This document shows positions 49,618 to 58,156 of a DNA stretch of 64,000 nucleotides, piece after piece. This DNA is from JBBKXR01 sp037969585 (GTDB taxonomy: Bacteria; Verrucomicrobiota; Verrucomicrobiia; Verrucomicrobiales; DEV007), in NCBI GenBank assembly GCA_037969585.1, contig JBBKXR010000163.1:47670-111669 (forward strand), read 5' to 3'. A program made the translations under genes and the position numbers. Numbering within the stretch: position 1 is the stretch's first letter; each line of letters starts with the position of its first letter. Under the pieces are notes generated by a model. That model was given only the letters and a program-made list of their open reading frames with translations, made no database searches and was not told the DNA's origin.

Positions 49618-52491
49618 ATGGGTTTACAGGTCAGGAAGTTGGTAGCGGTGCTCGCGTTTGCGGTCGGGCTGTTGCTTTCGCTGGCAGGAGCGCAGGATCA
49701 AACTACAGATGCAGCCGTTGCTGAGGGGCCGGCGGAGTTGTTGAAGCGTGGCGTAGCGGCGTTTCAATCGAACGATTTTGCGACCGCGGAGGCGGCGCTG
49801 TCGCAGTTCTTTGCGGACTATGGAGAGAACCCGGAAGCGGCGGAAGCGGTTCGCGTGCATCGGCCGGTGCTGGCGATCGCTAAGGTGGGCATGAAGAAAT
49901 TCGGCGAAGCTCTGCCCTTGATCGGTGAGTCGCTGCAGGACCCGGAACTGAAGCCGGAATTGGAGGATGAGCTGAGTTTCTGGAAGGGGATTTGTCTGAC
50001 GCAACAGGGGGAGCTGGTTGCTGCGCAGGAGGCGTTTGGCGAGTATTTCATCGATGCTAAGCACTCGCCGGCAAAGCGCCAGGAGGCGCTCTTGATGTTT
50101 GCTTCGCTCTACGTCCAACAGGGCTTTCACGATGTCGCGGCGGATCTGCTTAAGGAACAGGGGCCGCAGGTTTTGAAGAGCAATCCGGAGGCGGCGAGTC
50201 GAGCAGCGGTGTTGCAACTTTACTCGCGCATTGAGGCGGGTGATCTCGATGGGGCGCTGGCTTTGGTGCGGGAACAGTATCCGAAGTTGGATGAGATGAC
50301 GCAGGTGGTCAGCTTTCAAATGCTGGCGCTGAAGTTGGGGTCGGGATTTTTGGAGGCGGAGGATTATCACAAAGCAATCGCCTGCTTGCAGCGCATCTGG
50401 CCGGCGGATCGGCTAATGGATTTTCAGACGGAACGGCTCGAGGAAATGCACAAACGTATGGATGTGCTCAAGGCGCGGCGAGTTGCGCAGGCAACGATTT
50501 TTCAGCTCGATGGCATCATCCGCCGAGTCGAACGCGAGGTGGACAATTTTGCCAAGGTGGAGAATTTCGACTCGGCTTTGCGGCTTCGGCTGGCGACGGC
50601 GTTCCAGGGACTGGAACGTTATCGTGAGGCGGCGCTGGTTATGGAGGGCATGCTGAAAACGCTGCCTGCTGATCCGGTGGTCGACTCGGCGACGCTATCA
50701 TTGATGCAGTGCTGGATGGCGATTGATCGCTGGCCGAAAGCGGTCGAGGCGGCGGATTTGTATCGGCAGAAGTTCGGTGATGATGGAGAGAATCTGCCGC
50801 TGGTCTTGTTCTTGCGTGCCGAGGCCTTACGCGAAGATCAGCATCCGGCGCAGGCGCAGTTGGCCTATGGCGAGGTTTGGGAGAAGTTTCCGGACTCGGA
50901 TCTTGCGCCCAAGTCGCTGTTTATGCAGGGCTTCATGTATCTCAGTCAGGATGACAACGAAGGCGCGCTGTATCACTTCGATCAGTTGCGCAAAAAGTAT
51001 CCGGACAGCGGCATGATTGAGGCTGCGGATTACTGGTCGGGAATGGCGATGGCATTTTCGAAGGACTACGAGGACGCGCGTGGGGCGATGCACGCTTACC
51101 TTAAGAAGTATTCAGCGGGGGGTAAGGCGCCGTCTTACAATACCGAGGCGCTGTTTCGAATCGCCGTGTGCGCGTTTTCGTTGGCGGAGTATCAGCACGC
51201 GATCGAATTATTTAAAACGTTCATCGTTGAGCACGGAGATTCGGCGGAGTCGGACGAAGCGCGTTTGCTGCTGGGTGACGGTTATCTGGGCGAGGGCGAG
51301 ATCGACGCGGGTGTCGCGGCCTATCAAACGATCCGCGAGACTTCGACGCGTTTCTTCGAGGACGGTTGGTTTAAGATTGGCAAAGCCCTGCGGATGACGG
51401 AGCGGGTCGACGAGATGGGCGAACACTTCGTTACCTTCGTCGACAAGTATCCCGGTAGCGGGCGAATGCCGGAGGCGGTTTACTGGATCGGCTGGACGCA
51501 TACCACGAATGGTGAACCCGACAAGGCGCGCGACATTTACTGGAAGACGATCGAGGAACACGGCAACAATCCTGAAATGTTCACCATGGAGGATCTGTTC
51601 ATGGCGCTGCCGAAAACGTATGCGGAGCTCGGAAAGGAAGGGCGTGACGATTTGCTTTCGCGGCTGGAGCGAATGATGACTCAGGCATCGCTGGCGGATG
51701 ACGGTGAACGCAATACCATGGCGCTGCGTCTGGCCTGGCTGCGGGGGCATTTGCTGATTGAACGCAGCGAGGAGGTCGGCGAAACGGCGCTGATGGTGGC
51801 CACGCCTTTGGTTGATCCAAAGGTTCACAATCCATGGGTCAGCGTCGACATCGCCGACGCACAACTCAAGGCGGACAATCTGCTGGTCGCTAAAGGCCTC
51901 TACACGGAGACGCGCAAATGGCACCCGCGCGCGCTGCAGAAGGATCGCATATTCGCTGGGCTCGGAAGGATCGCGATCAAGCAGGGTGAGCCGAAACAAG
52001 CGATCACCTACTTCGAGCGTTTTGAAAAGGAAACGGCGCAGTCGATGCGCCTCGGCGAGGTGTTGCTCGACAAGGCGCAGCTGTTAGTAGACACCGAGCA
52101 GAGCGACGCGGCACTGGTGACTTTGGAGGGAATTCTCGAACAACCAACGATGTCGAGTGAGACCAAGGCAAAGACGCTGTTGGCGATCGGTGACTTGATG
52201 ATGAAGGACAAGGAGCCGTTGAAGGCGGCGGCTTACTACGAGCGGATTTACGCGATGTACGGCAAGTATGGGCCGTTGGTGGCGTCGGCCTACTGGCGGA
52301 GGGCGGAAGCGTTGAGCGAACTCGGCGAGGGTGGCAAGGCGGCGGAAGTATTGCGCGAGTTGGTGGCGCGTGAGGATTTGCGCCAGTATGAAGAGTGGCG
52401 TTTGGCGCGTGACAAGGTCGATACTCTGCCTCCTCCGGCGCCTGCCACGGCACCAGGCGAAGAGGCAACTGACGCGGGAGGTGAAGTATGA
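49618..52491 (+). CDS. Exported TPR-repeat protein, first gene of an ExbBD-type locus
   Basis: This 957-residue protein has a signal peptide (VLAFAVGLLLSLAGAQ). Almost all the mature protein is helical tetratricopeptide-like repeats, for example AEALREDQHPAQAQLAYGEV and AVCAFSLAEYQHAIELFKTF. The C-terminal 20 residues are Pro/Ala-rich. TPR solenoids bind other proteins or peptidoglycan-linked partners, so it could be the periplasmic scaffold of the machine encoded by the next five genes. The start of the second TPR-like gene overlaps its stop by four bases. Confidence 0.85.
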   Translation: MGLQVRKLVAVLAFAVGLLLSLAGAQDQTTDAAVAEGPAELLKRGVAAFQSNDFATAEAALSQFFADYGENPEAAEAVRVHRPVLAIAKVGMKKFGEALPLIGESLQDPELKPELEDELSFWKGICLTQQGELVAAQEAFGEYFIDAKHSPAKRQEALLMFASLYVQQGFHDVAADLLKEQGPQVLKSNPEAASRAAVLQLYSRIEAGDLDGALALVREQYPKLDEMTQVVSFQMLALKLGSGFLEAEDYHKAIACLQRIWPADRLMDFQTERLEEMHKRMDVLKARRVAQATIFQLDGIIRRVEREVDNFAKVENFDSALRLRLATAFQGLERYREAALVMEGMLKTLPADPVVDSATLSLMQCWMAIDRWPKAVEAADLYRQKFGDDGENLPLVLFLRAEALREDQHPAQAQLAYGEVWEKFPDSDLAPKSLFMQGFMYLSQDDNEGALYHFDQLRKKYPDSGMIEAADYWSGMAMAFSKDYEDARGAMHAYLKKYSAGGKAPSYNTEALFRIAVCAFSLAEYQHAIELFKTFIVEHGDSAESDEARLLLGDGYLGEGEIDAGVAAYQTIRETSTRFFEDGWFKIGKALRMTERVDEMGEHFVTFVDKYPGSGRMPEAVYWIGWTHTTNGEPDKARDIYWKTIEEHGNNPEMFTMEDLFMALPKTYAELGKEGRDDLLSRLERMMTQASLADDGERNTMALRLAWLRGHLLIERSEEVGETALMVATPLVDPKVHNPWVSVDIADAQLKADNLLVAKGLYTETRKWHPRALQKDRIFAGLGRIAIKQGEPKQAITYFERFEKETAQSMRLGEVLLDKAQLLVDTEQSDAALVTLEGILEQPTMSSETKAKTLLAIGDLMMKDKEPLKAAAYYERIYAMYGKYGPLVASAYWRRAEALSELGEGGKAAEVLRELVAREDLRQYEEWRLARDKVDTLPPPAPATAPGEEATDAGGEV

Positions 52492-53390
52492 GGCGTTGGT
52501 TGTTTTTGATGGTCGCCGTGGTGGCGATGTCAGGATCGTCGCTCGCGCAGGAGGCGGATGTGGTGCACCTCAAAGACGGCACGACGATGGCGGGACAGAT
52601 CGAGGTCATCACCGACGATTTTGTTGACGTTCGTACCACGGTTTCAATCGGCGGCGGCAAGATGGCTTCGGCGAAACGTCAGTTCAAAATGGCGCAGGTC
52701 GATTACATCGACTTCGCTCCTCTGCCGGGAGAGGTCGAGGCTTTAGAGAAGCCAGACCCGCCGGGAACACAAGCGTTGGCGGAATTGTGGAAGCAGCGCC
52801 GCATGCACGTGCATCGACCGAACTCCACGGCGGGGCAATTGGGTTTGCTGGTTGCGCAGGAGTATTTGAAATCGGACAGCGACTACGATTTCAAGCTGGC
52901 ACTTGATTTGTATGTAACCCTCGAGAACGAGGCGTGGAAGGATGAGACTCGAAATGCGGCGAGGGAGGGGAGATTGCGGGCTTTGATTGCACTGAAGCGC
53001 CTCGACGAAGCGATGGCCGAGGCGCGCAAACTGGCGGCTGAATCGGAAGATTCACGCATGTTGATTGAGGCGAAATTCGTGTTGGCGCGGGCGGATTTTG
53101 AGAAGCTCAAGCAGTTGGTGGAAGACAATCCGAAGTGGCTGGAAGACGACATCGTTCGGCCGGAAATTGAGGCCTTGTATCACTCGACGGCCGATCAATT
53201 TTTGTTTCCCTACCTTTTCCATGGCACCGAATCGGAGTCGGCCGCGCGCGGTTTGATGAGTGCTGCCAGCGTCTATTCGTTATTTGAAAAATTCACTCTG
53301 GCGAATGCCTGTGCCGAGGATGTGATCGCGCTTTATTCGCAAACCAGCCACGCTGAGCAGGCGAAGAAACTACTCGGTCCTGGTCAGTAG
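52488..53390 (+). CDS. Exported protein of the ExbBD-type locus, second TPR-like component
   Basis: The product has 300 residues with a signal peptide (RRWLFLMVAVVAMSGSSLAQ). Residues 20-85 form a small beta domain (VVHLKDGTTMAGQIEVITDD) of SH3-like appearance. The rest is helical with repeated units of TPR size (LIALKRLDEAMAEARKL). It overlaps the preceding TPR gene by four bases (ATGA) and is followed 45 bases later by the ExbB-type gene. It probably forms a complex with the large TPR protein in the periplasm. Confidence 0.8.
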   Translation: MRRWLFLMVAVVAMSGSSLAQEADVVHLKDGTTMAGQIEVITDDFVDVRTTVSIGGGKMASAKRQFKMAQVDYIDFAPLPGEVEALEKPDPPGTQALAELWKQRRMHVHRPNSTAGQLGLLVAQEYLKSDSDYDFKLALDLYVTLENEAWKDETRNAAREGRLRALIALKRLDEAMAEARKLAAESEDSRMLIEAKFVLARADFEKLKQLVEDNPKWLEDDIVRPEIEALYHSTADQFLFPYLFHGTESESAARGLMSAASVYSLFEKFTLANACAEDVIALYSQTSHAEQAKKLLGPGQ

Positions 53391-53435
53391 GATTGTACCC
53401 ATCATTGGCAACTCTCACCCCTAAGGAATTTGAAT

Positions 53436-54290
53436 ATGAAATCAGGAAGCAAACTAAAACCGAAAACGCCACTTATCGGTCTGGCGTTGGCCACCGTGAT
53501 GGCGTTTGCCGTGCTGATGGCGATGCCTGACTCGCTGGCACAGGATACGCCGCCAACTCCTGACGAGGTGGCGAAGACAGTACCAGCGACTGGAGAGCAG
53601 ACCAAAAACCTGCTCGATGTCTACAAGAGCGGTGGCGGCATGATGCACATTCTGGCGCTTATGTTTATCGGTACCGTGGCGGTGGCCGGTTACTGTTTCT
53701 TGCAGGTATCGGCAGGCAAGATGGTCCCGAAGCGGCTGGTCGACGGCGTCAATCGAACCATGGCGGAACGCGACATCAATGGGGCTTACTCATTGTGTCA
53801 GGAGAATCCAAACAGTTATTCGCGGGTTCTGTCACAGGCTCTGCTGAAAGTAAATTTCGATCGCGACAAGGCCAATAAGCCATCGATGGATGAGGCGGCG
53901 GCGGAGACGCTCGATCAGGAGGAAACCAAGCAGATGATCTGGGTGAACTACCTGAACGTGTTTGCGACGCTGGCGCCGATGCTCGGGTTGTTAGGAACGG
54001 TGTGGGGGATGATCGAGGCTTTTGATCAGTTGATGCGTGGTGCTGACGCCAAAGGACTGGCGGGTGGCATTTCCACGGCCATGGTGACGACGGCGGGCGG
54101 GCTGCTGGTCGGGATTCCGGCGATGTTCTTCTACTTTTTTTTCCGCAATCGGCTGATGACGATCATGTCGGTAACGCAACGCAATGTGTCGTTCGCGCTG
54201 GATGTGTTGTCGGGGGAAATTCGCCTGGAAGGTGCCGCGACGCCAGCGGCTGAAGCGATCGCTGAAGGGGAAACCACAGGAGTTGAATAA
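53436..54290 (+). CDS. exbB: MotA/TolQ/ExbB-family proton channel protein
   Basis: The product has 284 residues from the ATG at 53436, with AAGGA eight bases ahead; a TTG two codons earlier is in frame. It begins with a signal-like hydrophobic segment ending DSLAQ, so the N-terminus is longer than in classic ExbB. Three further segments follow: LALMFIGTVAVAGYCFLQV, the helix of ATLAPMLGLLGTVWGMIEAF, and TTAGGLLVGIPAMFFYFFF. The two-helix signature with LGLLGTVWGMI and GGISTAMVTTAGGL is typical. It forms the pentameric stator that, with ExbD, converts proton flow into work on a partner. Confidence 0.9.
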   Translation: MKSGSKLKPKTPLIGLALATVMAFAVLMAMPDSLAQDTPPTPDEVAKTVPATGEQTKNLLDVYKSGGGMMHILALMFIGTVAVAGYCFLQVSAGKMVPKRLVDGVNRTMAERDINGAYSLCQENPNSYSRVLSQALLKVNFDRDKANKPSMDEAAAETLDQEETKQMIWVNYLNVFATLAPMLGLLGTVWGMIEAFDQLMRGADAKGLAGGISTAMVTTAGGLLVGIPAMFFYFFFRNRLMTIMSVTQRNVSFALDVLSGEIRLEGAATPAAEAIAEGETTGVE

Positions 54291-54299
54291 GGAAGGGCA

Positions 54300-54710
54300 A
54301 TGGAGCGCAGGAACAAAAGAGCGGATGACGCGTCGGGGTTTAATATCACCCCGATGATCGACATGACGTTTTTGCTGCTGATCTTTTTCATGGTCACGTC
54401 ACATCTGACGGATATGGATGTTTCGGTTCCGGTGGGACTGCCTGAAGCGGAACTCGGAGTGGTGCCGGACGACCGGTCACAACGAGTGGTGCTGACGATT
54501 GATGCCGAGGGGCAGTATTATATCGCCGATGACAAAGCGTCGAAGGACGAGATGGCGAGCTACTTGAAAAAGCGTTTCGAGAATTTCCCGCCGTTGCGGA
54601 TTTATCTTCGGGCGGATCAGAAAACACCGGCGAAGAAGATTAAGGAGTTTGTCGCGATGGCGACCGAAGCCGGAGCGGTTGATGTGATTTTTGGAACCTT
54701 GAAAGAATAG
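54300..54710 (+). CDS. exbD: ExbD/TolR-family protein, first copy
   Basis: This 136-residue protein has one N-terminal membrane helix in ITPMIDMTFLLLIFFMVTS; its Asp is the residue that carries protons in ExbD/TolR/MotB. The periplasmic domain (about 45-136) has the mixed fold typical of the family (IYLRADQKTPAKKIKEF). GGAAGGG-like GGAAGGG purines nine bases upstream form the ribosome-binding site. It follows the ExbB gene by nine bases and forms the channel with it. A second, different copy follows. Confidence 0.9.
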   Translation: MERRNKRADDASGFNITPMIDMTFLLLIFFMVTSHLTDMDVSVPVGLPEAELGVVPDDRSQRVVLTIDAEGQYYIADDKASKDEMASYLKKRFENFPPLRIYLRADQKTPAKKIKEFVAMATEAGAVDVIFGTLKE

Positions 54711-54727
54711 GAGTTAGGAGCTTTACG

Positions 54728-55180
54728 ATGCGACGAAAGAAGAAACCCGACGAAATGGTCGAAATGCAGATGGGGCCCATGATTGACATGGTGTTTCTGC
54801 TGCTGGTGTTCTTTATGGTCACGGCCAAGCCGGTGAAGGATGAGGCGGACATCAGCATCGGGCTTCCGGGGGCGGTTTCGCAGGAGGAGACATTGGATAT
54901 CCCGGACGAGCAGCGCATCGTGATACAGGAGAGTGGTCAGGTGGTGCTCAATGATCAGTCGCTCGATGCGCCGTTGAGTCGGGGGCTGCCGGAGTTGGTC
55001 GGTGTGTTGATTCGCTTCAAGGAGTCGGCGGACAACAGTAAGTCGAAAGCGATGGTGACCTTGGTGCCGGATGATGCCGTGCCGCACCAGCGAATCATAG
55101 ATGTGCTCAACGCCTGCGCGATGGCTGGTATCAATGGTGTGACTTTCGATTCAGTGAATGTCAGCGGCGACGGAGGCTAG
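54728..55180 (+). CDS. exbD: ExbD/TolR-family protein, second copy
   Basis: This 150-residue protein has a membrane helix in MGPMIDMVFLLLVFFMVTAK with the proton-carrying Asp kept. The periplasmic part is only distantly similar to the first copy, which suggests a channel with two different ExbD chains. The leader contains GGAGTTA followed by GGAG (54710-54720), so two Shine-Dalgarno cores lie in tandem. It lies between the first ExbD and the vWA gene and belongs to the same transcript. Confidence 0.9.
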   Translation: MRRKKKPDEMVEMQMGPMIDMVFLLLVFFMVTAKPVKDEADISIGLPGAVSQEETLDIPDEQRIVIQESGQVVLNDQSLDAPLSRGLPELVGVLIRFKESADNSKSKAMVTLVPDDAVPHQRIIDVLNACAMAGINGVTFDSVNVSGDGG

Positions 55181-55251
55181 CGCGTGAGCGTCCGATTCTC
55201 TGCTACTTAAAACTAGAAGACTTAACACTTAAAAATTCAGTGCAACTGATC

Positions 55252-56283
55252 ATGGAAACTGCGGCGGAGCGCCGCCAACGGGTACGCCAGAAATGGCAGG
55301 TGGTGGTCATCATGATCGCCAGCGTCATTTTAGTTGTCGGTGGTGGACTGTTGATCGGTAGTTTTATCGTTGCCCGCTACAAGTCTCGTCCGGAGCCGAA
55401 GTTCGAGATGCCGCCGAAGGTGGTGAAAATCCCGCCGCAGACGCCGGAGCACAAAATGAACTTGCAGAAGCATGAGGCGATGACGCCGAAGCCGACGTTC
55501 AACGACAAGTTGGTCAGCACGCGTCCGGTGGAGTTTGCGCTGCCCGATCTTCCGGAGGTCGACATGGACCAGATGCTGCCGCTCGATCCGAGTGAGCTGA
55601 TCTCGGATCAGGTGTCGAGTCTAGTTGGCAGTGCGGCTTTGGGCAGTGGTTTGGGCACAGGATTCGCCGGGGGAGGTGGCAATGGCAACGGTATGAGCTT
55701 CTTTGGCATTCAGACCGAGGGCACGCGCATCGTGCTGTTATTCGACGTGGCAACCAGTGTGATTACCAAGATGACTGCTGCGGGGATGAGCTTGGATGAG
55801 GTGCGCGAGCAGACGCTGAAACTGATCGACAGCTTGCCGATCAGTGCGCGGTTTTCATTGATTCAGTTTACTCAGAATTACAAACCGTTCGGCGACGAGT
55901 TGGTGGCCGCGACCGACGGAAACAAGCAGGCGGCGCGTGATTGGATTGATAAGGAGTGGGTAACGGCCGGCTCTATGAGCGGCGGCGGTGTAGTTTCGAA
56001 TTCACGCGGGGTTGCCGGTGTCTTGGAAAAAGCATACGGCATGAAACCTGACGTGATCTTTCTTCTTTCAGACGGAGATTTTCAGTGGCGTGATACGGGC
56101 AGTCACGGTGACCTCGAACTCGACGAACTGGCTGACATTGTTGAGGAATTGGAAAAAACTCTGCCAACAAAGGCTTCGCTCAATTTCATTGGATTCGAAG
56201 TTCGTGACGAACATGAGAAGGATCTGAAGCGGATCGTTAGAAAGGCGGGTGGCAGTTACAAGGACGCTAAAGTTGGAAAATAG
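55252..56283 (+). CDS. Single-pass membrane protein with TonB-like layout and periplasmic vWA-like domain
   Basis: About 343 residues. A short basic N-terminus is followed by one membrane helix (VVVIMIASVILVVGGGLLIG), a Pro/Lys-rich linker (KFEMPPKVVKIPPQTPEHK) and a C-terminal von Willebrand A-like domain with IVLLFDVATS (Asp165), FSLIQF and IFLLSDGDFQW. The MIDAS motif DxSxS reads DVATS, with Ala at the first Ser, so metal binding may be weakened. The helix and linker resemble TonB, but there is no TonB C-terminal domain. It lies 71 bases after the second ExbD and is the likely force-receiving partner. A GTG four codons upstream is in frame. Confidence 0.78.
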   Translation: METAAERRQRVRQKWQVVVIMIASVILVVGGGLLIGSFIVARYKSRPEPKFEMPPKVVKIPPQTPEHKMNLQKHEAMTPKPTFNDKLVSTRPVEFALPDLPEVDMDQMLPLDPSELISDQVSSLVGSAALGSGLGTGFAGGGGNGNGMSFFGIQTEGTRIVLLFDVATSVITKMTAAGMSLDEVREQTLKLIDSLPISARFSLIQFTQNYKPFGDELVAATDGNKQAARDWIDKEWVTAGSMSGGGVVSNSRGVAGVLEKAYGMKPDVIFLLSDGDFQWRDTGSHGDLELDELADIVEELEKTLPTKASLNFIGFEVRDEHEKDLKRIVRKAGGSYKDAKVGK

Positions 56284-56449
56284 GGAAATTTTTCTATCTG
56301 CGGATCGTGGAGACTAGCGAACGTGCTTGAACTACCATAGTTTTTGCGGTTACAATAAGCAGTAATGATTGGAGCCCTTTATCCGTAGGCTCTTTCTTGC
56401 GATTAGGACTTGAGAAGCGGCGCATATTTTTTTACATTTCCGAACTTTC

Positions 56450-56468
56450 AAGGGGAGCCCCCCTTTTT
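56450..56468. terminator. Hairpin followed by a T run, possible terminator or attenuator
   Basis: AAGGGG pairs with CCCCTT around AGCC, and the right arm runs into TTTTT. It lies 167 bases after the vWA gene stop and 22 bases before the ATG of the serine-rich lipoprotein. It could end the ExbBD-locus transcript or attenuate the lipoprotein gene. It is short (six pairs) but follows the intrinsic-terminator pattern on the plus strand. Confidence 0.5.
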
Positions 56469-56489
56469 GTAGACCCGAGATTGCTTAGT

Positions 56490-57158
56490 ATGAGAGCGAC
56501 CACCCAATTTTTGTTTCTAGCGGCAGTAGCCCTGTGCCTGTCGGCATGTCTTCCACCTCCACCAGGAAGCGGGGATGCTGCGATTTTTAAACGTCCCAAC
56601 CGCTACGGGTGGGGCAGTCAACGCGGCGAGGAGAGGCCAGCGGAACCAGCATCGACTAATCAGCGCAGCGGCAATCGATTCGGGCATAACGGCAGTGGCA
56701 GCAGCAGCAGTAGTAGTAGCAACTCCAATTCGAGGAGCTCGAACGCCAACAGTTCCAGTCAGGCCAACAACACGCGCAAACCTGATCCTTCGAGTTCGAA
56801 TAATCGTGACGACGCCAATGATCGGCCGAGTAGCAGCAGCAGCGATGACAGCAGCAGTAGCGATAGTCCTCCCGATAAGAAAAAGGACATGGCGGACTCG
56901 GGCAGTTCAACTTCCGGCTCGTCTTCTTCGGGCAGCAGTAGTTCCGGCAGCTCAAGCAATTCGTCGAGCACACCGCCGTCGAATCTCAACTCGTACCCCT
57001 ACGCCCGACTGGTGCCGGGCAAGAAAGGTTTTGTGACCCTGCCGGGTTCCAACTCCTCCATTGGTGAGATCGACGTCACTGGCATCAAGCCAGGCACGCC
57101 GGTGGAGATCAATGATCCGCGCGACGCGAGTAAAAAAATCTACTTCCGGGTTCCCTGA
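56490..57158 (+). CDS. Serine-rich lipoprotein, function unknown
   Basis: The product has 222 residues from the ATG at 56490; an in-frame ATG at 56397 lies ahead of the hairpin and gives no signal peptide. The N-terminus is a lipoprotein signal with lipobox LSACL. Residues 65-165 are a low-complexity linker made mostly of Ser with Asn and Asp, with varied Ser codons. The last 55 residues (YARLVPGKKGFVTLPGS, IYFRVP) form a small beta domain with SH3-like appearance. The layout suggests a lipid anchor, a flexible spacer and a binding domain, perhaps at the cell surface. Confidence 0.7.
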   Translation: MRATTQFLFLAAVALCLSACLPPPPGSGDAAIFKRPNRYGWGSQRGEERPAEPASTNQRSGNRFGHNGSGSSSSSSSNSNSRSSNANSSSQANNTRKPDPSSSNNRDDANDRPSSSSSDDSSSSDSPPDKKKDMADSGSSTSGSSSSGSSSSGSSSNSSSTPPSNLNSYPYARLVPGKKGFVTLPGSNSSIGEIDVTGIKPGTPVEINDPRDASKKIYFRVP

Positions 57159-57277
57159 TTTCAGCGCAGGCTTCATGTCACATTGGCGGGGAGCGACCTG
57201 CCTGGTTCTGACATGATATTCACCGGCGAAGAATCCGAGGAGGTTGCGCAGCGAGATTGCGTGAGCCGCACTGTGCT

Positions 57278-58156
57278 GTGACTGCTTTTCGCCATATAGC
57301 GTTGGTTGGCCCGGGGCTGCTGGGCGGGTCGTTGGGCATGGCGTTGCGCGCTTTGCCGGATCCTCCGCAGGTTCGCGCCTGGGCTCGCCGGGCGGAAACG
57401 ATCACGGATTTGCGAGCGGGTGGCTGCACCGATATGGCGAGTGAAGATTTGAACGCGGTGGTCGCTGGAGCGGATCTGATCGTGCTGGCGACGCCGGTCG
57501 GCGTGTTGCCGGAGTTGGCGCAGCGAGTGGTGGAGTGTTCAGGTTTTGCCGCCGGAACGGTGGTCACGGATGTCGGCAGTGTGAAGCGCTGCGTCGTTGA
57601 AAAACTCGAGCCGATCTACGATGGAACAGGTCGGGGGCATTTCGTCGGCAGTCACCCGATGGCTGGCTCCGAAAAAACAGGGGTCGCGGCGTCACGAGCA
57701 GATCTTTTTGATGGTGCGATGTGCCTGTTGACTCCGAGCGAAAATACCGACCAAGGGGCGTTGCAGCGAGTCGATGACATGTGGCAGGCGCTGGGCATGA
57801 GAACTTTGCGGCTCGATGCCAGCGAACATGATCGCTCGGTGGCGAGAATCAGTCATCTACCTCATCTCAATGCAGCGGCGCTGGTCATGGCGGCGCTCGA
57901 CAAAGATGCGAAAATTGCCGCTCTGGCCGGACCCGGGTTTCGCGATTCGACACGGATCGCTGCAGGACCGCCACAGATGTGGGCGGAGATTTTGCTGGAG
58001 AATCGCGAGGCGGTCGCCGAAGAAGTGCGTGGATTGCAGGCCCAGCTTGGCGAAACGCTTGCGTTTTTGGAGAAGGTGAACGAAGAAGACCTCCGCCGTT
58101 ACTTGGCCGAGGCGAAGCGGCGGCGCGACCTTTTCAGCGCAGAGATCGATTCATGA
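57278..58156 (+). CDS. tyrA: Prephenate dehydrogenase
   Basis: About 292 residues from the GTG at 57278; a TTG at 57257 adds seven. A Rossmann domain with ALVGPGLLGGSLGMAL is followed by TDVGSVKR and GSHPMAGSEKTG, the prephenate site His and Gly-rich loop, and a helical dimerisation domain with ISHLPHLNAAALV. It oxidatively decarboxylates prephenate to 4-hydroxyphenylpyruvate for tyrosine. Its stop overlaps the aroA start (ATGA), a common pairing. An arogenate-using variant cannot be excluded. Confidence 0.92.
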   Translation: MTAFRHIALVGPGLLGGSLGMALRALPDPPQVRAWARRAETITDLRAGGCTDMASEDLNAVVAGADLIVLATPVGVLPELAQRVVECSGFAAGTVVTDVGSVKRCVVEKLEPIYDGTGRGHFVGSHPMAGSEKTGVAASRADLFDGAMCLLTPSENTDQGALQRVDDMWQALGMRTLRLDASEHDRSVARISHLPHLNAAALVMAALDKDAKIAALAGPGFRDSTRIAAGPPQMWAEILLENREAVAEEVRGLQAQLGETLAFLEKVNEEDLRRYLAEAKRRRDLFSAEIDS

